Source: Phyllobacteriaceae bacterium
GTDB lineage: Bacteria; Pseudomonadota; Alphaproteobacteria; Rhizobiales; Ancalomicrobiaceae
Assembly: GCA_012517025.1 (NCBI GenBank)
Contig: JAAYVT010000189.1
Coordinates: 1-12,660, forward strand
Reading direction: 5' to 3'
DNA length: 12,660 nucleotides
Shown here: one piece after another, positions 1 through 7,056 of the stretch
How positions within the stretch are numbered: the first letter of the stretch is position 1
Layout: the number at the start of each line of letters is the position of its first letter
Position numbers and translations under genes: made by a program
The notes under the pieces: model-generated
What the model was told of the DNA's origin: nothing
The model's input: only the letters and a program-made list of their open reading frames with translations
Database searches by the model: none

Positions 1-504
1 CGCGATCGCCACCGCGGACGTGTCCGAACCACCGCGTCCCAGCGTGGCGATGCGGCCGCTCGGGCCGATGCCCTGGAAGCCGGCGACCACCGCCACCTCG
101 CCCTTCGCCATCACCTCGATCAGCTTGTCGCCGTCGATCTTCATGATGCGGGCGGCGCCGTGCGCCTCGTCGGTCTCGAGCGGGATCTGCCAACCCTGGA
201 ACGACCGCGCCGGCAGCCCCATCGACTGCAGCACGATCGCCAGCAGGCCCGAGGTCACCTGCTCGCCGGAGGCGACGACCGCGTCGTATTCCATCTGGTC
301 GAACAGGCCGCTCATCGCCGTGCCGGTTTTGGCGGCGTCCTGGACGTAGGCGACGAGCTGATTGGTGACGCCCGACATCGCCGAGACGACGACCGCGACC
401 TGATGGCCGGCCTTCACCTCGCGCGCCACGTGGCGCGCCACGTTGCGGATGCGTTCGACGTTGGCGACGGAGGTGCCGCCTAATTTCAGGACCAGACGGG
501 CCAT
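1..504 (-). CDS. lysC: Aspartate kinase, N-terminal 168 residues (3' end beyond left edge)
   Basis: Aspartokinase phosphorylates L-aspartate, the first step towards lysine, threonine, methionine and diaminopimelate. The visible part starts at ATG 504 (MARLVLKLGGTSVA) and stays open to base 1. Family motifs in order are the nucleotide-binding KxGGTSVA at residues 7-14, VASGEQVTSGL at 78-88, AGFQG at 141-145 and the substrate loop LGRGGSDTSAVA at 155-166. Family members are about 410 residues long, so the C-terminal ACT regulatory domains lie outside the window. Residue 8 is Leu (codon TTA) where the family nearly always has Phe (KFGGTS). The gene is divergent from ubiG across 225 bp, an arrangement familiar in alphaproteobacteria. 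The ribosome-binding site is weak (GAGAG, about 5 bases before the ATG). The identification is firm. Confidence 0.96.
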   Translation of the reverse strand, partial: MARLVLKLGGTSVANVERIRNVARHVAREVKAGHQVAVVVSAMSGVTNQLVAYVQDAAKTGTAMSGLFDQMEYDAVVASGEQVTSGLLAIVLQSMGLPARSFQGWQIPLETDEAHGAARIMKIDGDKLIEVMAKGEVAVVAGFQGIGPSGRIATLGRGGSDTSAVAIA

Positions 505-579
505 CGTACTCTCGTGATCGATGCCGAAGAGAGATCCGATCCTCGCGAAACACGACGTTCCGCGCGCCGGATCGCCGGC

Positions 580-608
580 TTGATACTGGAATCCCTTCCC
601 GTGCGCAA
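580..608 (-). promoter_or_regulatory. Candidate lysC promoter
   Basis: Read on the minus strand, a -35-like TTGCGC (603-608) and a -10-like TATCAA (580-585) are separated by 17 bases. The match to the vegetative consensus is modest: 3 of 6 bases at -35 and 4 of 6 at -10. Transcription would start near 573, giving lysC a leader of about 70 bases. The position fits the divergent gap, but the call rests on pattern alone. Confidence 0.3.
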
Positions 609-676
609 CGCTCCCGATCCGCGTGAGGCCGTCCGGGCGAACCGATTCGCGGCCGATCCCGGCGCCGTCCCGCCCC

Positions 677-704
677 TTGACCTCGCGCCCGGTCCGTCTA
701 CCCT
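677..704 (+). promoter_or_regulatory. Candidate ubiG promoter
   Basis: TTGACC (677-682; 5 of 6 to the -35 consensus) is followed after 16 bases by TACCCT (699-704), an acceptable alphaproteobacterial -10. Transcription would begin near 711, giving ubiG a leader of only about 20 bases that still contains the AAAGGA ribosome-binding site at about 718-723. Confidence 0.45.
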
Positions 705-729
705 CGCGGCCCGAACGAAAGGACGCCGC

Positions 730-1482
730 ATGACCATTCCCCACGCCCACGGCACCGTCGACGACGCCGAGATCGGCAACTTCGAGGCGATGGCCGCCGA
801 GTGGTGGGATCCGAACGGCCGCATGCGCCCGCTGCACGAGCTGAACCCGATCCGCCTGACGTGGCTGAAGCGCGAGATCTGCCGCCGCTTCGACCGCGAC
901 GAGACCGACACCCGGGCGCTCGAAGGTTTGTCGATCCTCGACATCGGCTGCGGCGGCGGCCTCCTCACCATCCCGCTCGCCCGTCTCGGCGCGGCGATGG
1001 TCGGGGCCGACGCCGGCGCCGCCAACGTCGAGGCCGCCCGCGCCCATGCCGAGAAGATCGGCGTCGCCGTCGATTGGCGCGCCACCACTGCGGAAGCGAT
1101 CGCCGAAACCGGCGAGAGCTTCGACGTGGTGGTCGCCATGGAGATCGTCGAGCACGTCGCCGACCTGCCGCTGTTCCTGCGCGAGATCTCGAAACTCGTC
1201 CGCCACGGCGGCCTGATCTGCCTCGCCACGCTGAACCGCACCCTGAAGAGCTTCGCCCTCGCCATCGTCGGCGCCGAATACGTGCTGCGCTGGCTACCTC
1301 CGGGCACCCACACCTGGTCGAAATTCGTCACCCCGCGCGAGCTCGAGCGCGCCGTCGAGGCGACCGGGCTCTCCGTGCTCGACGCCTGCGGCATGGTCTT
1401 CGACCCGTTGCGCGGCCGCTGGGAGCTGAAGAACGGCGACCTCGACGTCAACTATCTGATGCTCGCCGAGCGCCCCGCCTGA
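730..1482 (+). CDS. ubiG: Ubiquinone biosynthesis O-methyltransferase UbiG
   Basis: UbiG is a bifunctional SAM-dependent O-methyltransferase that carries out both O-methylations of ubiquinone synthesis. The protein has 250 residues, a normal UbiG length. The frame is open further upstream, but ATG 730 is preferred because AAAGGA precedes it and homology begins there (NFEAMAAEWWDPNGRMRPLHELNPIR, split here as NFEAMAAEWW at 17-26 and DPNGRMRPLHELNP at 27-40). The SAM-binding motif I DIGCGGG is at residues 71-77, the acidic MEIVEHV at 137-143, ATLNRT at 166-171, and the UbiG-typical membrane-facing segment LPPGTHTWSKF at 189-199. It is divergent from lysC and is followed 20 bases later by a small membrane-protein gene that may be cotranscribed. 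Confidence 0.96.
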   Translation: MTIPHAHGTVDDAEIGNFEAMAAEWWDPNGRMRPLHELNPIRLTWLKREICRRFDRDETDTRALEGLSILDIGCGGGLLTIPLARLGAAMVGADAGAANVEAARAHAEKIGVAVDWRATTAEAIAETGESFDVVVAMEIVEHVADLPLFLREISKLVRHGGLICLATLNRTLKSFALAIVGAEYVLRWLPPGTHTWSKFVTPRELERAVEATGLSVLDACGMVFDPLRGRWELKNGDLDVNYLMLAERPA

Positions 1483-1502
1483 GCTCTCGGAGGACCGGAC
1501 CC

Positions 1503-1868
1503 TTGCTCTCTCGCTTCATCCGCGCCCTGCGCGCCGGCGACCTCGCCGCCCGCTGGCGCGCCGGCGGGATCCTCGTCCTCGTCGCCGGAGCGAGTGCCGC
1601 CGCGGTCGCCTGGGCGCGCGCCGTCGCCCCGGCGGCGGTCGAGATCCCGATGTCGCGCCTGAAGGCGCAGGAAGTCGCGCTCGAGCGCCTCGGCGGCCGC
1701 TTCGCCGTCGAGGCGGCGAAGTTCGACGACTGGCTCGCCGGATTGTGGAGCGGCGAGGCCCTGCCGCGCACCCTGCTGGTACTGACCCTGGCCGCCGTCG
1801 TGCTGTGTTTCTGGATCGCCCATCTCGCCGAGGACGGCGACGCCGGATCGGACGACCGGCGGCGCTGA
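1503..1868 (+). CDS. Small membrane protein with two TM segments, function unknown
   Basis: I do not recognise this 121-residue protein. It starts at TTG 1503, supported by a GGAGG at 1489-1493 with 9-base spacing; no ATG or GTG in this frame fits a ribosome-binding site as well. Residues 1-20 are basic (RFIRALR, RWR). A hydrophobic helix lies at about 21-43, followed by a roughly 45-residue polar linker rich in charged residues, a second helix at about 89-109, and an acidic then basic tail ending DDRRR. This would place the linker in the periplasm and both ends in the cytoplasm. It follows ubiG by 20 bases, which suggests cotranscription, and it ends 19 bases from the convergent methyltransferase gene. 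The ribosome-binding site, the two clear helices and the codon pattern support a real gene. Confidence 0.7.
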   Translation: MLSRFIRALRAGDLAARWRAGGILVLVAGASAAAVAWARAVAPAAVEIPMSRLKAQEVALERLGGRFAVEAAKFDDWLAGLWSGEALPRTLLVLTLAAVVLCFWIAHLAEDGDAGSDDRRR

Positions 1869-1887
1869 CCCCGGCGCGGCCTCCGCC

Positions 1888-2628
1888 TCAGTCGCGCCCG
1901 CCGCCGCCGCGCGCCAACGCCGGACGGAACACCGGCGCCAGCCGCACCTTGTTGCCGACCCGCTGCGGAATGCCCTGGTAGAGCTGCTTGGTCGCCTCCA
2001 CCACCAGCACCCCGGCGAAGCCCGGCCACACCTTGAGCCCGAACGCTTCCAGCGGTCGCGACAGCCTCAGCGCGGTCGGCCGCGACGACGGCAGCATGTG
2101 CAGGGCGCCGCGCCAGTCGATCGGCGAGAACAGCGTGTCTTTGAGCAGGCCGTCGAGCTGTCCCTGGCTGAACGGCCGGCCGTGCCCGAACGGCGTCGTC
2201 TCCAGTCGCGCCCACAAGCCGATCCGGTTCGGCACCACCGCGATCAGCCGCCCGCCCGGCGCCAGCACCCGCCACGCCTCGCGCAACACCTCGTCGGGAT
2301 CGTCGGCCATCTCCAGCGCGTGCACCAGGATCATCCGGTCGATCGAGGAATCGGCGAGCGGCAGCATCGTCTCCTCGACCAGCGCCGTCGCCGACGGCCC
2401 CTCGCTCGGCCAGTTGACCACCCCCTGGCGGGCCGGCATGAAGCCGATCACGCGCTCCGCTTTGCCCAGGAAGGGCCGCAGGAACGGCGTCGCGTAGCCG
2501 AGCCCGAGCAGGCGATCGCCGGCCACCCGCGGCCACATCTCGACGAGCTTCGCGCGGATCGACCGGCGCACCAGTCCGCCCAGCGCGCTGCCGTAGAAGT
2601 TGCGGAGATCGACGACGTCGAGATGCAT
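1888..2628 (-). CDS. Class I SAM-dependent methyltransferase-like protein
   Basis: The 246-residue protein has the layout of a small class I methyltransferase of the Methyltransf_11 type. The LPLADSSIDRMILVHALE stretch (89-106) matches motifs around strand 4, and WRVLAPGGRLIAVVPNR (119-135) is the strand-5 segment with its PGG turn. Motif I is degenerate: residues 37-46 read GDRLLGLGYA instead of a DxGxGxG glycine loop, with FLGKAERVIGFMPA following where the acidic SAM-ribose residue would be expected. The substrate is unknown. It starts at ATG 2628 with GGAAG upstream and is divergent from gloB across 131 bp; the pairing with gloB is common in Hyphomicrobiales. It is probably cytoplasmic. 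The fold is well supported, but activity is less certain because of the altered motif I. Confidence 0.85.
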   Translation of the reverse strand: MHLDVVDLRNFYGSALGGLVRRSIRAKLVEMWPRVAGDRLLGLGYATPFLRPFLGKAERVIGFMPARQGVVNWPSEGPSATALVEETMLPLADSSIDRMILVHALEMADDPDEVLREAWRVLAPGGRLIAVVPNRIGLWARLETTPFGHGRPFSQGQLDGLLKDTLFSPIDWRGALHMLPSSRPTALRLSRPLEAFGLKVWPGFAGVLVVEATKQLYQGIPQRVGNKVRLAPVFRPALARGGGGRD

Positions 2629-2759
2629 GGGGTCTTCCGACGACGGGAGGTGGGATGTTACGACGAAGGTCGCATTCGTCGATCGAGAATGTTAGTCGTA
2701 GGCCGACCGCCCTGTCGAGACGTCGTCGCGACGCCGCCCACGCCTGGAGGAGACCCGCC

Positions 2760-3518
2760 ATGATCGAGATCCGGATGTTCCCCGCCCGCGACGACAATTA
2801 CGGCCTTCTCGTCCACGATCCGCTGAGCGGCGCCACCGCCTCGATCGACGCCCCCGAGGAGGACGCGATCTGCGACGCCCTGGAGGAGACCGGCTGGCGC
2901 CTGACCGACCTCTTCGTCACCCATCACCACTACGACCACGTCGAGGCCGTGCCGGCGCTGAAGCGGCGTTTCGGCGCCCGCGTCACCGCCTCGGCGCGCG
3001 ATCGCGGCCGCGTCCCCGAGGTCGACGGCGTCGTCGAGGACGGCGAGCATTTCCACCTCGGCACCGTGCCGGTCGAGGTGATCGGCGTGCCCGGCCACAC
3101 CCTCGGCCACGTCGCCTACCGGATCGAGGATTCCGTCTTCGTCGGCGACACCTTGTTCTCGCTCGGCTGCGGCCGCCTGTTCGAGGGCTCGCCGGGGCAG
3201 ATGTGGGAGAGCCTGTGCCGGCTGCGCGCTCTGCCGCCGGAAACCAAGGTGTGGTGCGGCCACGAATACACCGAGGCGAACGGCCGCTTCGCCGTCACCA
3301 TCGACCCGGACAACGCCGATCTCGCCGCCCGCGTCGCGGAGGTCCGCGACCTGCGGCTCGACGGCCGCCCGACCCTGCCCACCACCATCGGGCGCGAGGC
3401 CGCCACCAACCCGTTCCTGCGCGCCGACCGGCCGGAGGTGAAGGCGGCGCTCGGCATGAGCGGGCGCTCCGACGTCGACGTCTTCGCCGAAATCCGCGCC
3501 CGCAAGGACCGCTTCTGA
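2760..3518 (+). CDS. gloB: Hydroxyacylglutathione hydrolase (glyoxalase II)
   Basis: Glyoxalase II hydrolyses S-lactoylglutathione to D-lactate and glutathione, the second step of methylglyoxal detoxification in the cytoplasm. The protein has 252 residues, close to the usual 250-260. The metallo-beta-lactamase core is complete: the THHHYDH motif at 54-60 supplies H55, H57, D59 and H60, and H113 (PGHT), D130 (VGDTLF) and H168 (CGHEYT) complete the binuclear site. The C-terminal glutathione-binding helical region includes NPFLR at 217-221 and ends with the family-typical RKDRF. ATG 2760 is chosen because GGAGGAG at 2746-2752 precedes it, and the upstream in-frame extension is arginine-rich and non-homologous. 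The DUF985 cupin gene follows after 12 bases, very likely in the same operon. Confidence 0.96.
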   Translation: MIEIRMFPARDDNYGLLVHDPLSGATASIDAPEEDAICDALEETGWRLTDLFVTHHHYDHVEAVPALKRRFGARVTASARDRGRVPEVDGVVEDGEHFHLGTVPVEVIGVPGHTLGHVAYRIEDSVFVGDTLFSLGCGRLFEGSPGQMWESLCRLRALPPETKVWCGHEYTEANGRFAVTIDPDNADLAARVAEVRDLRLDGRPTLPTTIGREAATNPFLRADRPEVKAALGMSGRSDVDVFAEIRARKDRF

Positions 3519-3530
3519 GGGAGGCCGCCC

Positions 3531-3989
3531 GTGATCGATCCGACCGGCCTCGCCGCCGCCGACGTGATCCGCCTGCTCGAGCTCGCGCCGCATCCGGAGG
3601 GCGGCCACTTCCGCGAAACCTTCCGCGACGGCCCCGGCCCCGACGGTCGCGCCCGCTCCACCGCCATCTATTTCCTGCTCGCCGTCGACGAGGTGTCGCA
3701 CTGGCATCGCGTCGACGCCGTCGAGACCTGGCACTGGTACGCCGGCAGCCCGCTCGCCCTCACCGTCAGCGAGAACGGTCACGACGCCTGGAGCCTGCGC
3801 CTCGGCCCGGCGATCGATCGCGGTTGCCGGCCGCAGGCGATCGTGCCGGCGCACGCTTGGCAGACCGCCGTCGGCCTCGGCCCCTGGACCCTGGTCGGCT
3901 GCACCGTGGCACCGGGCTTCGAGTTCGCCGGCTTCGAGCTCGCCCCGCCCGACTGGTCGCCGACGCCGCGCCCCTCACGCCGAGGCTGA
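3531..3989 (+). CDS. Cupin-fold protein of the DUF985 (Cupin_5) family
   Basis: This is a 152-residue single-domain cupin related to the YML079W/DUF985 family, whose physiological substrate is not established. Visible signatures are the N-terminal HPEGGHFRET (21-30), the SHWHR block (56-60), ETWHWYAG (65-72) and VPAHAWQ (105-111); the histidines at H57-59 and H108 are placed like cupin metal or ligand residues. It starts at GTG 3531, just after a GAGGGAGG ribosome-binding site that overlaps the end of gloB. The 12-base gap to gloB implies a shared transcript. Its last 15 bases overlap the end of the convergent DMT transporter gene. The family assignment is strong, but the biochemical role is open. 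Confidence 0.9.
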   Translation: MIDPTGLAAADVIRLLELAPHPEGGHFRETFRDGPGPDGRARSTAIYFLLAVDEVSHWHRVDAVETWHWYAGSPLALTVSENGHDAWSLRLGPAIDRGCRPQAIVPAHAWQTAVGLGPWTLVGCTVAPGFEFAGFELAPPDWSPTPRPSRRG

Positions 3990-4862
3990 GGGTGCCCGCC
4001 GCCGCAGCATGTCGATCGAGGCGACCACCGCGCCGAGCGTGATCGCCACCGCCGCGAAGCCGATCGAGGCGTCGAAGCGGCCGTTGCCGGAGACGATCAG
4101 CAGCAGCGTGGAGAGCAGAGGCGCCAGATAGCTCGCCGCGCCGAGCACCTGGATGTCGCCGCGCTTCACCCCGAGATCCCAGGCGAAGAAGGCGAAGCCG
4201 AGCGGAAAGATCGAAAGCCCGATCACCGCCGCCCATTGCGTCGTCCCCTGCGGCCACACCGTGGTCTCGAAGGCGAGATGGCACAGGCCGGAGAGCACGC
4301 CGGTCGCCAGGCAGAAGCCGGCCACCGTCGCCGTCGGCACCTCGCCGACCCGCCGCGACAGCACCGAATAGCTCGACCACGTGAAGGCGGCGCCGGCGGC
4401 GCAGAGATAGCCGGCGACGTGCGCCGGATCGAGGTCGATGCCCCGCCCCTTGGTGACCACCGCCACCGCGCCGAGCAGCCCGAGCCCGGCGCCGATCAGG
4501 TGATGCGCCTTCAGCCGTTCCCCCGGCAGCAGCCCGGACAGCAGTACGATCAACAGCGGCCAGAGATAATTGACGAGGCTCGCCTCGACCGGCGGCGCCC
4601 AACGCAGCGCCGCGAAATAGAGCGCGTGGTAGCCGAACAGCCCCGCCACCCCCAGCGCCCACACCTTCGGCGACTGGCGCAGCACGCCGAGGCGACCGGT
4701 GGCGGCGAGCCACAGCGTCGCCCCGAGCCCGGACAGACCGAAGGTCAGCGCGTTGAGCAGGAACGGCGGCACCGTCCCCGAGATCGCCACCAGCGTCGAC
4801 AGCGACGACCACATCACGATCGCCGCGAAACCGATCGACGTCGCCCGCGAGCGAGAGATCAT
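3975..4862 (-). CDS. DMT-superfamily (EamA) exporter, YddG-like
   Basis: This 295-residue inner-membrane protein has ten predicted helices, at roughly 9-29, 34-54, 68-86, 96-113, 121-137, 148-166, 177-197, 210-229, 238-256 and 265-284. That is the two-times-five EamA repeat layout. Residues 97-107 (VNYLWPLLIVL), GFAFFAWDLG at 222-231 and the position of the helices resemble E. coli YddG, an aromatic amino-acid exporter, so amino-acid export is a reasonable inference, but the substrate is not proven. ATG 4862 has a GGAGC element about 8 bases upstream. The gene lies 82 bases downstream of hbd on the same strand, with a strong hairpin in between, and overlaps the cupin gene tail to tail. Confidence 0.9.
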   Translation of the reverse strand: MISRSRATSIGFAAIVMWSSLSTLVAISGTVPPFLLNALTFGLSGLGATLWLAATGRLGVLRQSPKVWALGVAGLFGYHALYFAALRWAPPVEASLVNYLWPLLIVLLSGLLPGERLKAHHLIGAGLGLLGAVAVVTKGRGIDLDPAHVAGYLCAAGAAFTWSSYSVLSRRVGEVPTATVAGFCLATGVLSGLCHLAFETTVWPQGTTQWAAVIGLSIFPLGFAFFAWDLGVKRGDIQVLGAASYLAPLLSTLLLIVSGNGRFDASIGFAAVAITLGAVVASIDMLRRRAPSASA

Positions 4863-4885
4863 GTGCCTGCTCCGGTCCCTGAACG

Positions 4886-4919
4886 ACGACGCGCCCGGAA
4901 AGGGATCCGAGCGCGTCGT
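4886..4919 (-). promoter_or_regulatory. Long hairpin between hbd and the DMT exporter gene
   Basis: ACGACGCGC (4886-4894) pairs perfectly with GCGCGTCGT (4911-4919). Inside the 16-base loop, CGGA (4896-4899) pairs with TCCG (4906-4909), so the hairpin has 9 bp, one mismatch, 4 bp more and a 6-base loop. There is no T-tract on either strand, so it is not a standard intrinsic terminator. It sits 24 bases upstream of the exporter start and could be a transcript-processing or stabilising structure, or part of a factor-dependent stop for hbd. Confidence 0.5.
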
Positions 4920-4944
4920 GAAGAATGCGTCCGTCGGTGCCGCC

Positions 4945-5826
4945 TCAGCGGGTCGGCACCGGCTTCTCGCCGCGGTAGTCGTAGAAGCCGCGCTGGGTCT
5001 TGCGACCGAGCCAACCGGCCTCGACGTACTTCACCAGCAGCGGGCACGGACGATACTTGCTGTCGGCGAGGCCCTCGTAGAGCACCTGCATGATCGACAA
5101 ACAGGTGTCGAGGCCGATGAAGTCGGCGAGCTGCAGCGGACCCATCGGGTGATTGGCGCCGAGCCGCATCGCCGTGTCGATCGCGTCGACCGACCCGACG
5201 CCCTCGTAGAGGGTGTAGATCGCCTCGTTGATCATCGGCAGCAGGATGCGGTTGACGATGAACGCCGGGAAGTCCTCGGCCACCGTCGGGATCTTGCCGA
5301 GGCGGGCGACGAAGCCCTTGGCGAGCTCGAAGGTGCCGTCGTCGGTGGCGATGCCGCGGACCAGCTCGACGAGCTGCATCACCGGCACCGGATTCATGAA
5401 GTGGACGCCGACGAACTTCTCCGGCCGATCGGTCGACGCGGCGAGCCGGGTGATCGAGATCGACGAGGTGTTGGTTGCGAGCATCGCCTCGGGCTTCAGC
5501 ACCGGGCACAGCTGCTGGAAGATCTTGCGCTTGACCTGCTCGTTCTCGGTCGCCGCCTCGATCACGAAGTCGCAGTCGGCGAGCGCGTCGAGGTTCTCCG
5601 CGGCGCGGATGCGTCCGAGCGCCCCCACTCGCTCGTCCTCGCTGATCGCCTTCTTGTTGACCTGGCGCGTCATGTTGCCGTTGATCGTCGCCAGACCGAG
5701 CTGGATGCGCTCCGTCGACAGATCGTTCAGCGAGATTTCGTAGCCGGCCAGCGCCGCCACGTGCGCGATGCCGTTGCCCATCTGACCGGCGCCGATCACG
5801 CCGATCCGCTTGATTTCGAACCCCAT
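4945..5826 (-). CDS. hbd: 3-Hydroxybutyryl-CoA dehydrogenase
   Basis: This enzyme interconverts (S)-3-hydroxybutyryl-CoA and acetoacetyl-CoA with NAD(P) in short-chain acyl-CoA metabolism. The protein has 293 residues, the normal length for a stand-alone enzyme without a hydratase domain. The Rossmann motif GAGQMGNGIA is at 12-21, NTSSIS at 119-124 and HFMNPVPVM at 142-150, with catalytic H142 partnered by E154. The family signature begins at DFPAFIVNR (185-193) and runs to about 211. ATG 5826 is chosen: the frame extends to 5898, but those 24 residues are not family-like and the candidate promoter would start transcription at about 5898. It lies downstream of etfBA on the same strand, separated by hairpins and its own promoter. 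The neighbouring etfBA and mcd genes fit a shared acyl-CoA role. Confidence 0.95.
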   Translation of the reverse strand: MGFEIKRIGVIGAGQMGNGIAHVAALAGYEISLNDLSTERIQLGLATINGNMTRQVNKKAISEDERVGALGRIRAAENLDALADCDFVIEAATENEQVKRKIFQQLCPVLKPEAMLATNTSSISITRLAASTDRPEKFVGVHFMNPVPVMQLVELVRGIATDDGTFELAKGFVARLGKIPTVAEDFPAFIVNRILLPMINEAIYTLYEGVGSVDAIDTAMRLGANHPMGPLQLADFIGLDTCLSIMQVLYEGLADSKYRPCPLLVKYVEAGWLGRKTQRGFYDYRGEKPVPTR

Positions 5827-5904
5827 GTCGGCCCCCGGTTTCGGCCCCTGACTCTCGAAGCTGCGGTACCGAGTCACCTCCCCGGCCGCTTCGAACACGG
5901 GCGC

Positions 5905-5933
5905 ACTCTAGGCCCATGCCCTTTTCTTCGCAA
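5905..5933 (-). promoter_or_regulatory. Candidate hbd promoter
   Basis: On the minus strand TTGCGA (5928-5933; 4 of 6 to -35) and TAGAGT (5905-5910; 4 of 6 to -10) are exactly 17 bases apart. The start would be near 5898, with a leader of about 72 bases before ATG 5826. The -35 overlaps the PhaR-like motif at 5929-5944, the placement expected of a repressor site. Confidence 0.45.
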
Positions 5934-5944
5934 TGCAGCAAAAG
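5929..5944 (+). promoter_or_regulatory. PhaR-like binding motif upstream of hbd
   Basis: The plus strand reads CGCAATGCAGCAAAAG. Its first 12 bases fit 11 of 12 positions of the PhaR consensus TGCRNYGCASMA, which I recall for Bradyrhizobium. Bases 5930-5944 agree at 13 of 15 positions with 11960-11974 upstream of mcd. It overlaps the candidate hbd -35. The match is seen in the sequence; binding by PhaR is inference, and the phaR gene is not in this window. Confidence 0.4.
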
Positions 5945-5959
5945 CCCTAGCACGTGGAA

Positions 5960-6013
5960 GAGGGGAGGTTCCCCTCGAAACGATCGCGCTCGCCCGTGTC
6001 GACGGGCGAGCGC
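5960..6013 (-). terminator. Tandem hairpins downstream of etfA
   Basis: The first hairpin met by the etf transcript is a perfect 11-bp stem, GCGCTCGCCCG (5986-5996) with CGGGCGAGCGC (6003-6013), loop of 6, followed on the minus strand by GATCGTTTCG. The second is a 7-bp stem, GAGGGGA (5960-5966) with TCCCCTC (5970-5976), loop of 3, followed by TTCC. The T-tracts are short, so termination may be partial or factor-assisted. Their place between etfA and the hbd promoter supports a terminator role. Confidence 0.5.
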
Positions 6014-6097
6014 ATCTTCGTCGTCATCGCGTCGTTCGGCAAGCCGTCGGACGTCGTTCCATCGTCTGAACTCGGCTGTCGACGACGGAATTCCGCG

Positions 6098-7042
6098 TCA
6101 CTTGCCGCGCTTGGCGAGTTCGGCGGCCAGTTCCGGCAGCGCGGTGAAGATGTCGGCGACCAGACCGTAGTCGGCGACCTGGAAGATCGGCGCCTCTTCG
6201 TCCTTGTTGATCGCCACGATCACCTTCGAGTCCTTCATGCCGGCGAGATGCTGGATCGCGCCGGAGATGCCGCAGGCGACGTAGAGTTCCGGCGCCACCA
6301 CCTTGCCGGTCTGACCGACCTGCCAGTCGTTCGGCGCGTAGCCCGCGTCGACCGCCGCGCGGCTGGCGCCGATCGCCGCCCCGAGCTTGTCGGCCACCGG
6401 CTCGATGTAGACGTGGAAGTTCTCGCGATTGGCGATGGCGCGGCCACCCGACACGATGATCTTCGCCGACGTCAGCTCCGGACGGTCCGACTTCGACAGT
6501 TCTTCGCCGACGAAGGACGAGATCGCCGGATCGGCCGGCACCGCGACGGCCGAGACCGCCGCCGAGCCGCCCTTGCCCGTCGCCGTGAACGACGCCGTGC
6601 GCACGGTGATCACCTTCTTCGCGTCGGACGACTTCACCACCTGGATGGCGTTGCCGGCGTAGATCGGACGCTCGAACGTGTCGGCGGAAACCACCTTGGT
6701 GATCTCCGAGATCTGGCTGACGTCGAGCAGCGCGGCGACGCGCGGCAGCACGTTCTTCGCCGTGGTCGTCGCCGCCGCCACGATCGCGTCGTAGGCGGGA
6801 GCGAGGGAGACGATCAGCGCCGCCATCGGCTCGGCGAGCTGATGGTCGAGATGGGCCGCGTCGGCGGTCAGCACCTCGGCGACGCCGTCGAGCGTCGCCG
6901 CTTCGGCGGCGATCGCGCCGACGCCGCTGCCGGCGACCAGCACGTGCACGCCGCCGCCGATGGCGGTCGCGGCGGTCAGCGCCTTGGCGGTGGCGTCCTT
7001 GAGGGAGACGCCGTCGTGTTCGGCGATCAGAAGAACGGTCAT
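6098..7042 (-). CDS. etfA: Electron transfer flavoprotein alpha subunit
   Basis: EtfA holds the FAD of the EtfAB heterodimer, which takes electrons from acyl-CoA dehydrogenases and passes them to ETF:ubiquinone oxidoreductase. The protein has 314 residues, typical for the group-1 ETF of proteobacteria. The N-terminal AMP/adenine-nucleotide-like domain spans about 1-190. The FAD domain begins with KIIVSGGRAI (194-203), where R201 sits in the GGR turn. The family signature LYVACGISGAIQH begins at 253 and continues to the VAIN at 276-279. The end is the usual FTALPELAAEL. ATG 7042 has a GAAGGAGAG ribosome-binding site and follows etfB by 14 bases, so the two are cotranscribed. Mcd, encoded in this window, is a likely electron donor. 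Confidence 0.97.
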   Translation of the reverse strand: MTVLLIAEHDGVSLKDATAKALTAATAIGGGVHVLVAGSGVGAIAAEAATLDGVAEVLTADAAHLDHQLAEPMAALIVSLAPAYDAIVAAATTTAKNVLPRVAALLDVSQISEITKVVSADTFERPIYAGNAIQVVKSSDAKKVITVRTASFTATGKGGSAAVSAVAVPADPAISSFVGEELSKSDRPELTSAKIIVSGGRAIANRENFHVYIEPVADKLGAAIGASRAAVDAGYAPNDWQVGQTGKVVAPELYVACGISGAIQHLAGMKDSKVIVAINKDEEAPIFQVADYGLVADIFTALPELAAELAKRGK

Positions 7043-7056
7043 TTCGGCTCTCTCCT

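Noticed and set aside
486..1451. 321-residue minus-strand reading frame opposite ubiG
   Set aside because: Ser/Arg-rich antisense shadow; the plus strand carries all UbiG motifs.
2678..2698. CATTC...GAATG inverted repeat in the methyltransferase-gloB gap
   Set aside because: The arms are only 5 bp, the internal TCGATCGA is off-centre, and no convincing promoter could be aligned with it.
4699..6069. 456-residue plus-strand reading frame
   Set aside because: Antisense to hbd and the start of the exporter gene; Arg/His/Asp-rich with no family motif.
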